NCBI RefSeq assembly: GCF_040544555.1
Contig: NZ_JBEPKD010000007.1
Coordinates: 124,001 to 188,000, forward strand
Length of the DNA: 64,000 bases
Direction: 5' to 3'
Source: Halalkalibacter oceani
Lineage (GTDB): Bacteria > Bacillota > Bacilli > Bacillales > Bacillaceae_D
Shown here piece after piece: positions 42,703 to 49,028 of the stretch. How positions within the stretch are numbered: the stretch's first letter is position 1; the number at the start of each line of letters is the position of its first letter. The position numbers and the translations under genes were made by a program. The notes under the pieces are model-generated. The model did not search any database. It saw nothing but the letters and a program-made list of their open reading frames with translations, and was not told the DNA's origin.

Positions 42703-43005
42703 TCAAATGGGGTTATTTTGAAAGAAATAAATGGCAAAGATGATCAATGCGATTTGGAATGTAATGATAACCGGAATTCCATATTTGAATGAATTATGGT
42801 GGGTTTTATGCCGAAATTGCTGGCCGCCTAGCAAAATTCCAACAGAGCCACCCAACAACGCAATTTTAAATAATGTTTTTTCTTTAATTCTCCACTCCCC
42901 TTTGATAGCCTTTTTTTTATCTAGGTACATCAATACCATACCAACAGTATTAATGAAAAATAAGTATACAAATACAAGAAAAATCAATTCCAAATTAACC
43001 TCCAT
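42703..43005 (-). CDS. DUF1294 membrane protein carried by the element
   Basis: 100 aa. An N-terminal transmembrane segment (LIFLVFVYLFFINTVGMVL), then LDKKKAIKGEWRIKE and TLFKIALLGGSVG, FRHKTHHNSFKYGIP and a second hydrophobic segment. This is the same family as the interrupted host ysdA and aligns over its full length (GGSVG and HKT-H motifs in the same order). It is intact. On the reverse strand AAAGGAATAAG precedes the ATG. At the position where the host gene is cut, the sequence differs (GGCGG then CCAGCA), so it lacks the host target. Probably replaces the function lost by insertion; that is inference. Confidence 0.85.
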   Translation of the reverse strand: MEVNLELIFLVFVYLFFINTVGMVLMYLDKKKAIKGEWRIKEKTLFKIALLGGSVGILLGGQQFRHKTHHNSFKYGIPVIITFQIALIIFAIYFFQNNPI

Positions 43006-43362
43006 CTTATTCCTTTAAATCTCAATTATTTGAATTATGTAAAGGAGTTAATTTTATGAACCACAAATAATTATAACCGAAATTTGAATAAGATTCGATT
43101 TTATGGGGCGAGTAGCAAAAAGGAAAGAATTAAGGTCATATTATTAATGTAGATTTACATGGTGAAAATTGTCCAATTTTTTCATGTGAAAAAGAACACG
43201 ATATTGAACCAATTTACCAATATTAATCCAATTATTTTATCATAGTAGAAAATAATAATAGTTTTTTTGTCCAAAAGTAAAATTGATCTAATTTTACTAA
43301 AAAGCCAATAATAATCGAGTTAGAGTATGAATGTACAATAATCCCACTTATCATAATGTAGG
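43006..43362. other. Right end of element, non-coding
   Basis: About 357 AT-rich bases without a gene I can support. Contains a perfect palindrome (43276-43298), the direct sub-repeats AAAAGCCAA (43300-43308) and TGTACA (43332-43337) also found at the left end (33467-33475, 33481-33486), and AATGTAGG at the border. These may be recombinase binding sites. Confidence 0.5.
43276..43298. repeat. Palindrome near right end of element
   Basis: AGTAAAATT (43276-43284), GATCT, AATTTTACT (43290-43298), a perfect 9-bp inverted repeat. Could be a recombinase arm site or a terminator; no T run follows. Confidence 0.5.
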
Positions 43363-43477
43363 AATGAGATTTTTTCATCATAAAACGAAGCATAAGCGTT
43401 TTATGATCGGGGTACCGCTTATTATCGTGATCCAGGTGCTGGCGCTCGCCTTCATCATTTCAGCGATACAAGCATAA
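43363..43477 (+). pseudogene. ysdA: ysdA (DUF1294) 3' part, after element
   Basis: The remainder of the interrupted gene. It reads (G)MRFFHHKTKHKRF, then MIGVPLIIVIQVLALAFII and SAIQA stop, the second half of DUF1294 with its second transmembrane segment. It has no start of its own with a ribosome site except ATG 43364, so it is probably not translated. Confidence 0.88.
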
Positions 43478-43502
43478 TGTAGTAGAGGAGGTGGAGCTGA
43501 CA

Positions 43503-44081
43503 ATGGAAGAGTTTCTAAGAAAGTCTTTATTCGTAATTGAGCAAAGCGGTTGGCTCGCCCCGCTGTTTTTTATTCTGCTCCATGTCGTCAGACAGATTTT
43601 CTTCATTCCGGTTCTGTTTATTTGTCTGCTAGGCGGATATTTATTCGGGACGTTGGCCGGCTCACTCTACTCGATTGTCGGTCTGACAGCAGTCAGCTTC
43701 GTTTTTTATTGGCTCGTTTATCTCTTTCCGGGTGTCAGGAAAAAGGTCGCTGCTTTAAAACGGCGCATGCTGAAAGATGAATATCGCCTGACATTGCCGC
43801 AAATGATGGTGATGAGACTGATGCCGTTTGTTCATTTCCATCTTGTGTCGCTTTATATTATGGAAACGACAGACAATGTTAAAAAGTATACACAGCAATC
43901 CTTTATCGTCAGTATTCCACCGGCGATTGTTTATACATCCTTTGGTGATATGCTGCATGCACTGCCGCTCGTCGGTACGGTCGTATTTATTCTTTTTTTG
44001 ACGTTGCTGTTTCTCTTTTTTCGGCCGAAGCGCACAACGTCTGTCAGCTGGGCCGGCTTTTTTGCGGAGAAGAAAGAATGA
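43503..44081 (+). CDS. TVP38/TMEM64-type membrane protein
   Basis: 192 aa with about five hydrophobic segments. The stretch FFIPVLFICLLGGYLFGTLAGSLYSIVG, split here as FIPVLFICLLGG and YLFGTLAGSLYS, is the VTT/SNARE-associated Golgi domain pattern of the DedA-like superfamily, whose members are linked to lipid scrambling. A weakly conserved MRLMPFVHFHLVS follows. Start ATG 43503 fits GAGGAGGTGG at 8 bp; a GTG at 43491 lies in that site. Lies just after ysdA. Exact subfamily uncertain (possibly YtxB-like). Confidence 0.72.
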   Translation: MEEFLRKSLFVIEQSGWLAPLFFILLHVVRQIFFIPVLFICLLGGYLFGTLAGSLYSIVGLTAVSFVFYWLVYLFPGVRKKVAALKRRMLKDEYRLTLPQMMVMRLMPFVHFHLVSLYIMETTDNVKKYTQQSFIVSIPPAIVYTSFGDMLHALPLVGTVVFILFLTLLFLFFRPKRTTSVSWAGFFAEKKE

Positions 44082-44118
44082 GTGGGAGCTGTCTCATAAG
44101 CTTCGTAATGAAAAAGAC

Positions 44119-44159
44119 GGGGTGTGTCAAAAAGGGTATTTTCCCCTTTGGCACACCCC
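44119..44159. terminator. Bidirectional terminator between convergent genes
   Basis: GGGGTGTG (44119-44126) pairs with CACACCCC (44152-44159), with CAAAAAGGG/CCCTTTG inside. AAAAAG before and CTTGCTTATTC after. Serves the membrane protein gene (+) and ysdB (-). Confidence 0.75.
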
Positions 44160-44165
44160 TCTTGC

Positions 44166-44549
44166 TTATTCTTTTCGCAGCAGCTCTTTAATCGGGCTTT
44201 TCCATTCGATTTTTGCATTCGGGTAGCGAAGATGAACATCATCGGCAATAAATTGAAAATCCTCTTTGGAAAATCCGTTCAGCCGGTCGGTTTGTCTCGC
44301 CCAAATATAGACGGAAACAATCTCGAAGGAGTCCTCTGTCGTCCCTAAATATTTTTCCCCTTCAAACATCACACCTTTGTAGGTGAGGAGGAAGTTTTTC
44401 CTGACGTCCTTCTCATCATCGTAAAAGAAAAACTGCTGGCGTTCATGCGCCTGCTCAAGCTTGCGGCGCGGGTGAAATAAATACTTTAAGGCCGAATAAG
44501 CCAGGATTATAAGAGCTAATAAAATTAAGAAACGAAAGAGAATGACCAT
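44166..44549 (-). CDS. ysdB: Sigma-W pathway protein YsdB-like
   Basis: 127 aa with one N-terminal transmembrane segment (residues 2-22), the rest cytoplasmic and charged: YLFHPRRKLEQAHERQ, KNFLLTYKGVMFEGEKYLG, HLRYPNAKIEWKSPIK. Length and location next to ysdA match B. subtilis YsdB (about 130 aa), a protein placed in the sigma-W pathway. It is encoded on the opposite strand to its neighbours. AAAGGAGGAATG precedes ATG 44549 on the reverse strand. No function is shown by the sequence itself. Confidence 0.8.
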   Translation of the reverse strand: MVILFRFLILLALIILAYSALKYLFHPRRKLEQAHERQQFFFYDDEKDVRKNFLLTYKGVMFEGEKYLGTTEDSFEIVSVYIWARQTDRLNGFSKEDFQFIADDVHLRYPNAKIEWKSPIKELLRKE

Positions 44550-44654
44550 GTTTCATTCCTCCTTTATGAGGGATCAGTGAATAGAATGATTTTGACATAC
44601 TTTTATAAAGGAAGTAAAGTAGTTATTCAGTTATACGAATCAGAAAAGATTTGG

Positions 44655-44685
44655 TTGCATCTTTTTTGAAAAAAATTGTTATAAT
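44655..44685 (+). promoter_or_regulatory. Promoter of dUTPase-like gene
   Basis: TTGCAT (44655-44660), 19 bp, TATAAT (44680-44685) with an extended -10 TG two bases before. Confidence 0.55.
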
Positions 44686-44708
44686 CAAGTTCAAGGGGAG
44701 GGATAACG

Positions 44709-45197
44709 TTGGATATTCAGAAGCTATTTGACATCCAGGAGACATTAAACAACCGGATTATGACCGAGCATCAGCTGACGCAGGCTGATTTGTTTCAGGA
44801 GCAGCAGCTGGCGCTTCTTGTGGAGCTTGGCGAACTGGCGAACGAAACGCGCTGCTTTAAATATTGGAGCCGCAAGTCGGCCTCTGAGCGAGGTGTTATT
44901 TTGGAGGAGTATGTCGACGGCTTGCATTTCGTGCTGACACTCGGACTGGCGCTCGGATTTCGCTACCCGCAGCCGCTTCAGTCATATGGCCATCAGGAAA
45001 CGCTGACCGGGCAATTTCTCATCGTGATGGAAACGACACACCGACTGCAGCTTGCTCCGACGGAAGAGAACTATCACGCTTTGATGGAAGCGTTCCTGGC
45101 GTTAGGCCAGCAGCTCGGTTTTTCCCACGAGGAAATCGAAGCCGGCTATTTGGCTAAAAATAAAGTGAATCATGAACGGCAGGATGTCGGTTATTAG
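44709..45197 (+). CDS. dUTPase-like all-alpha NTP pyrophosphohydrolase
   Basis: 162 aa, helical. Metal-binding motifs of the dimeric dUTPase/MazG-like superfamily are visible: ELGELANETRCFKYW (E-x2-E) near residue 40 and EEYVDGLHFVL (E-x3-D) near 68. Members hydrolyse dUTP to dUMP and diphosphate, or related nucleotides. TTG 44709 is the start, preceded by AGGGGAGGG. The exact substrate is inferred from family. Confidence 0.82.
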   Translation: MDIQKLFDIQETLNNRIMTEHQLTQADLFQEQQLALLVELGELANETRCFKYWSRKSASERGVILEEYVDGLHFVLTLGLALGFRYPQPLQSYGHQETLTGQFLIVMETTHRLQLAPTEENYHALMEAFLALGQQLGFSHEEIEAGYLAKNKVNHERQDVGY

Positions 45198-45272
45198 ATG
45201 AAGTGAGTAGGACCACGCTTTTTATGTATACTACTAATAAGTCACTACTTGATCATAGGAGGAATGTACATA

Positions 45273-46358
45273 ATGAAGAAGCTTGATGAACGTCTGCAAA
45301 TGCTAAAAGACCTGACTGATGCGAACGGCATTTCAGGAGATGAGCGTGAAGTGAGAGAAGTGATGACAAGCTATATTCAGCCATATGCCGACGAGGTGAC
45401 GACTGATAAGCTTGGCAGCCTTGTCGCCAAAAAGGTCGGTCAGGCGGACGGCCCGAAAATTATGATTGCCGGTCATCTCGATGAAATCGGCTTTATGGTC
45501 ACAAGCATTGATGACAAAGGCTTTCTCCGCTTTCAAACCGTCGGCGGCTGGTGGGAGCAGGTGATGCTGGCCCAACGCGTTACAGTCATGACAAAGGAAG
45601 GGAACATTCCGGGGGTAATCGGTTCAAAGCCGCCGCATATTCTTCCAGCCGATGTCCGGAAGAAGCCGGTTGATAAAAAGGATATGTTCATTGATATTGG
45701 CGCCTCAAGCAAAGAGGAAGCGCTTGAATTCGGCGTGCGTCCTGGCGATTCGGTCGTCCCGGTTTGTGAATTCACCGTCATGAAGAATGAAAAGTATTTG
45801 ATGGCAAAAGCGTGGGATAATCGGATTGGCTGCGCGATTGCGATTGATGTCATGCGCGAATTGAAGGATGCAAAGCACCCGAATACGGTGTATGGAGTCG
45901 GAACGATTCAGGAAGAGGTCGGCTTAAGAGGCGCGCGGACATCAGCGCATTTGATTCAGCCGGATATCGGCTTCGGGATTGATGTCGGCATCGCCGGCGA
46001 CACGCCTGGGGTAACGGAAAAAGAAGCTCTCGCCAAAATGGGCGAAGGGCCGCAAATCGTCTTGTATGATGCTTCGATGATTTCGCACAAAGGCTTGCGT
46101 GAATTTGTAACGGCAACTGCTGATGAGCATGACATTCCGTATCAATATGACTCGATGGCCGGAGGGGGCACGGATTCCGGCGCGATTCACGTAACGGCGA
46201 ACGGCGTTCCGGCGCTGTCAATTACAGTCGCGACCCGCTACATTCATACTCACGCCGCGATTCTGCACCGCGATGATTATGAAAATACGGTGAAGCTGCT
46301 CGTGGAGGTCATCAAAAAGCTCGATCGCGAAACGGTGGAAAAGCTTACATTTGATTAA
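45273..46358 (+). CDS. ysdC: M42 family metallopeptidase YsdC
   Basis: 361 aa aminopeptidase-type hydrolase forming large oligomers with two metals per site. Ligands visible: H and D in GHLDEIGFMV, D in AKAWDNRIGC, EE in GTIQEEVGLRGA, D in GFGIDVGIAGD, H near the end in HTHAAILHRDD; GGGTDSGAIH is the family signature. ATG 45273 has AGGAGG 10 bp upstream; ATG 45264 is too close. Annotated endo-1,4-beta-glucanase in some databases, but peptidase is more likely. Same neighbourhood as ysdC in B. subtilis. Confidence 0.9.
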   Translation: MKKLDERLQMLKDLTDANGISGDEREVREVMTSYIQPYADEVTTDKLGSLVAKKVGQADGPKIMIAGHLDEIGFMVTSIDDKGFLRFQTVGGWWEQVMLAQRVTVMTKEGNIPGVIGSKPPHILPADVRKKPVDKKDMFIDIGASSKEEALEFGVRPGDSVVPVCEFTVMKNEKYLMAKAWDNRIGCAIAIDVMRELKDAKHPNTVYGVGTIQEEVGLRGARTSAHLIQPDIGFGIDVGIAGDTPGVTEKEALAKMGEGPQIVLYDASMISHKGLREFVTATADEHDIPYQYDSMAGGGTDSGAIHVTANGVPALSITVATRYIHTHAAILHRDDYENTVKLLVEVIKKLDRETVEKLTFD

Positions 46359-46381
46359 TGGTTGGCTCAAAAAAAATCAAG

Positions 46382-46424
46382 AGGGATTACCGTCAAAGCT
46401 GGCACTGTTGGCGGTAATCCCTCT
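46382..46424. terminator. Bidirectional terminator between ysdC and sspI
   Basis: AGAGGGATTACCG pairs with CGGTAATCCCTCT, with GTCAA/TTGGC partly inside. AAAAAATCAAG precedes it, giving a U-rich tail for sspI read on the minus strand. Confidence 0.85.
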
Positions 46425-46430
46425 ATCTGT

Positions 46431-46637
46431 TTATTGCAGCCCCTGGCTGATTTGCTGGCACATTTCTTCTTTTTGCTGCTCGTCTGCGTTTTTCCAATAT
46501 ACTTCAAATAACACGCCAAGACCCGGCAGCATTTTTTCTTCTCCACGCTGAATGGCATCGAGAATTGTTGCTTCGACATCCTCTTCAGAGCTGCCCTGAA
46601 TGTTGGCCATAATCGCACCACGAAGGTTAAAGCCCAT
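46431..46637 (-). CDS. sspI: Small acid-soluble spore protein SspI
   Basis: 68 aa minor SASP of the SspI family, made in the forespore: MGFNLRGAIMANIQG, DAIQRGEEKMLPGLGVLFE, then a short polar tail. B. subtilis SspI is 71 aa with the same core. GGAGGGC precedes the ATG on the reverse strand. A sigma-G-like promoter lies 40 bp upstream. Shows that the organism belongs to a spore-forming lineage. Confidence 0.95.
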   Translation of the reverse strand: MGFNLRGAIMANIQGSSEEDVEATILDAIQRGEEKMLPGLGVLFEVYWKNADEQQKEEMCQQISQGLQ

Positions 46638-46677
46638 CTTTGTGCCCTCCTTTCCAGTTCATGATTCTTTCTCCTTG

Positions 46678-46708
46678 TAGTATGGCTGAAATCAGACTGG
46701 ATTATGTT
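46678..46708 (-). promoter_or_regulatory. Sigma-G-like promoter of sspI
   Basis: On the reverse strand: AACATA (46703-46708), 18 bp, CATACTA (46678-46684). The -10 equals the forespore sigma-G consensus; the -35 fits 4 of 6 positions of TGAATA. Confidence 0.6.
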
Positions 46709-46759
46709 TGTAAAAATCGGTATGATGAGGGATAGAACAGACAGGTAAAGGAGTACCGT

Positions 46760-47515
46760 ATGCGAAGGATTGATTCGAGCAAAAATGAGCAAATAAAAGC
46801 CTGGAAAAAGCTTCATACGAAAAAAGGGCGCGAGAAAGCCGGACAGTTTCTTGTCGAAGGCTTTCATCTTGTGGAAGAGGCGTTACGGGCCTCGATCAAA
46901 GTAAATACAGTGCTGCTGACCGATGAAACGATCCCGCCCCAAGAGTGGCCGCTGGCTGAGCTTGACGTCATTATGATCAGTCCGCAAGTGATGAAGGAGC
47001 TGGCTGAAACGGAAACGCCCCAGGGCGTTATCGCCGTATGTGAGCTTCCTGAAACGCCGGATGCCGAGATTACGGAAGGAAAGTATCTGCTAGTGGATCG
47101 CGTTCAGGATCCAGGGAATTTGGGAACGATGATTAGGACGGCAGACAGCGCCGGCTTAACCGGTGTCATTGTAGGCGACGGCTGTGTCGATATTTTTAAT
47201 GGGAAGCTGATTCGAGCGTCGCAAGGCTCGATTTTCCACTTGCCGGTGCTGAAAGGAGATTTAGTGGACTGGGTGGAGCGATGTAAACAGGCGCAAATCC
47301 CTGTTTTCGGCACTGCTCTAAAAGGCGCCAGCTCTTATTCGGCGATTGAGCCGCAGCGTGATTTCGCGCTGCTGATGGGAAATGAAGGAGAAGGGGTGTC
47401 AGAGGAGCTGCTCGAGCTGACTGACCAGAATTTGTACATTCCGATCTATGGAGAAGCGGAGTCATTAAATGTCGCCGTGGCAACCGGCATTCTCCTTTAT
47501 TATTTACGAGGATAA
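46760..47515 (+). CDS. ysgA: TrmH/SpoU-family RNA 2'-O-methyltransferase
   Basis: 251 aa. An N-terminal L30e-like RNA-binding domain (residues 1-95, with FLVEGFHLVEEAL) is followed by a SPOUT methyltransferase domain whose three motifs are visible: DRVQDPGNLGTMIRTADSAG, LLMGNEGEGVS and AESLNVAVATGILLY. Uses SAM to methylate ribose of rRNA or tRNA; target unknown. Position before pheS corresponds to B. subtilis ysgA. AAAGGAGT precedes the ATG. Confidence 0.9.
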   Translation: MRRIDSSKNEQIKAWKKLHTKKGREKAGQFLVEGFHLVEEALRASIKVNTVLLTDETIPPQEWPLAELDVIMISPQVMKELAETETPQGVIAVCELPETPDAEITEGKYLLVDRVQDPGNLGTMIRTADSAGLTGVIVGDGCVDIFNGKLIRASQGSIFHLPVLKGDLVDWVERCKQAQIPVFGTALKGASSYSAIEPQRDFALLMGNEGEGVSEELLELTDQNLYIPIYGEAESLNVAVATGILLYYLRG

Positions 47516-47517
47516 GG

Positions 47518-47546
47518 TTGCATCGGCGCTGAAGTTTTTCTATAAT
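47518..47546 (+). promoter_or_regulatory. Promoter of pheS leader
   Basis: TTGCAT (47518-47523), 17 bp, TATAAT (47541-47546), directly after the ysgA stop. Confidence 0.8.
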
Positions 47547-47564
47547 GAAAAAGCGATCATCATA

Positions 47565-47840
47565 CAAGTGAAAAAAGCAAAATGCGACGAAAGAGAGTAG
47601 TACGAATGACACCGCTATGCAGGGAGAGAATGCCTTGACTGAAAGCATTCTTATAGCAGGGAATTCCGAATTCGCTCTGGAGCAGGCATCGGAGCACGGG
47701 AGATGGATTCTCGTGAAGATGTACCGGTTTATGGCCGTTAAGTCAATGGAGCGAATGCAGGGAAGCGCCACTTTTCTGCGTTAATTAGGGTGGTACCGCG
47801 AGAGTCTTCGTCCCTTACCGGGATTGAGGGCTCTTTTTTT
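47565..47840 (+). ncRNA. T-box leader of pheS-pheT
   Basis: T-box sequence AGGGTGGTACCGCG at 47787-47800, followed by a terminator (AGAG ... TCCC / GGGA ... CTCT, 47801-47832) with seven T residues. Stem I begins near GCGACGAAAGAGAGTAG. Likely specifier codon TTC (Phe) at 47708-47710 in GATGGATTCTCGTG. Uncharged tRNA-Phe should promote readthrough into pheS. Confidence 0.92.
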
Positions 47841-47957
47841 GACGATTTCCAGGAAGATTTGAGGGAGGGCGTCGTGCGGTTAGCGGATGCCCGAAAGAAG
47901 CCCGAAGCGGGTGTGGAGCAAAAGCAAGTTCATGGTCGAAAAGAAGGAGGAAAACAG

Positions 47958-48992
47958 ATGCGTGAAAAATTAGAAGCGTTACGTGATGAAGCGTTAGAAA
48001 AGGTCAAGCAGGCCGAGGACAAAAAAGCATTGCAGGAGGTTCGGGTCGCCTACTTAGGAAAAAAAGGCCCGATTACGGAAGTATTGCGCGGCATGGGGAA
48101 ATTATCGGCGGAGGAGCGTCCTGTCATTGGTCAGATGGCCAACGATGTCCGTGATGCGATCAAAGAACAGGTCGACAGCAAGGAAGCAGCGCTCGAGGAA
48201 GCGGCGATTGAAGCCCAGCTCGCAAGCGAAAGCATTGATGTCACTTTACCGGGCCGTCCGGTTCAGGCCGGTTCCACTCATCCTTTAACGGCTGTCGTCG
48301 AAGAGGTGGAGGATGCCTTTATCGGTCTTGGCTTCTCTGTTGCCGAAGGACCTGAAATTGAGACGGATTATTATAACTTTGAAGCATTAAATCTGCCGAA
48401 GGATCATCCCGCCCGCGATATGCAGGATTCGTTCTACTTCACGGAAGAGCTTTTGCTGCGGACCCATACATCGCCGGTTCAGGCGAGAACGATGGAACGT
48501 TATCAAGGAAAAGGGCCGGTGAAAGTCATTTGTCCGGGGAAAGTGTTCCGGCGCGATGATGATGATGCGACGCATTCTCATCAATTTATGCAGATTGAGG
48601 GCTTATACGTGGATGAGAACGTGCGGATGAGCGATTTGAAAGGGGTTCTTGAAACGTTTGCGAAATCCTTTTTCGGAGCGGAAAGAGAGATTCGTCTTCG
48701 TCCAAGCTTTTTCCCGTTTACCGAGCCTTCTGTTGAGGTTGATGTATCGTGCGGAATGTGTGGCGGTCATGGCTGCCGGATTTGTAAGCATTCTGGCTGG
48801 ATTGAAGTGCTCGGAGCCGGTATGGTTCATCCGCGTGTGCTTGAAATGAGCGGATTTGATTCAACGAAATACAGCGGCTTTGCTTTTGGAATGGGTGTCG
48901 AGCGCTTGGCGATGCTGAAGTATGATATTGATGACATTCGCCACTTCTATACAAACGATGTTCGTTTTTTAGCGCAATTCAAACGGAACTAG
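47958..48992 (+). CDS. pheS: Phenylalanyl-tRNA synthetase alpha subunit
   Basis: Class II synthetase catalytic subunit, 344 aa, forms alpha2-beta2 with PheT. An N-terminal coiled coil (residues 1-85) binds tRNA; then motif 1 HPLTAVVEEVEDAF, motif 2 CPGKVFRRDDDDATHSHQF, and motif 3 GFAFGMGVERLAML. The frame is open upstream to 47790, but that part is the T-box; ATG 47958 has GAAGGAGG 7 bp upstream and matches the family. Confidence 0.97.
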   Translation: MREKLEALRDEALEKVKQAEDKKALQEVRVAYLGKKGPITEVLRGMGKLSAEERPVIGQMANDVRDAIKEQVDSKEAALEEAAIEAQLASESIDVTLPGRPVQAGSTHPLTAVVEEVEDAFIGLGFSVAEGPEIETDYYNFEALNLPKDHPARDMQDSFYFTEELLLRTHTSPVQARTMERYQGKGPVKVICPGKVFRRDDDDATHSHQFMQIEGLYVDENVRMSDLKGVLETFAKSFFGAEREIRLRPSFFPFTEPSVEVDVSCGMCGGHGCRICKHSGWIEVLGAGMVHPRVLEMSGFDSTKYSGFAFGMGVERLAMLKYDIDDIRHFYTNDVRFLAQFKRN

Positions 48993-49028
48993 ACCGATTT
49001 AACAGGAGATATTGAAGGAGGAAATGAG

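Larger units (their letters stand above)
33462..43362 (+). mobile_element. Tn554-like transposon with cadmium resistance, in ysdA
   Basis: A 9.9-kb, visibly AT-rich block with different codon use that splits ysdA. It contains three overlapping tyrosine recombinases, a coiled-coil protein, cadC-cadA and a reverse-strand DUF1294 gene. The ends are defined by restoring the host frame: GG at 33460-33461 and at 43361-43362 are equivalent, so the border has at least 2 bp of ambiguity, and a Tn554-type core of about 6 bp may be involved. No terminal inverted repeats or clear long target duplications are seen, as expected for Tn554-family site-specific transposons. Staphylococcal pseudo-Tn554 also carries cadmium resistance. 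Confidence 0.88.

Noticed and set aside
33462..43362. Anti-phage defence island
   Set aside because: All recognised genes are explained by transposition, cadmium resistance and the DUF1294 gene; no nuclease, methylase, toxin or CRISPR array is present.
33462..43362. Insertion sequence with terminal inverted repeats and target duplication
   Set aside because: No DDE transposase, no matching terminal inverted repeats, and only two ambiguous bases at the border.
47196..47771. Reverse-strand open frame across ysgA and the Phe T-box
   Set aside because: Covers a conserved gene end and an RNA leader; no ribosome site.
47790..47957. Upstream extension of pheS to 47790
   Set aside because: This sequence is the T-box and terminator; the family start and ribosome site are at 47958.
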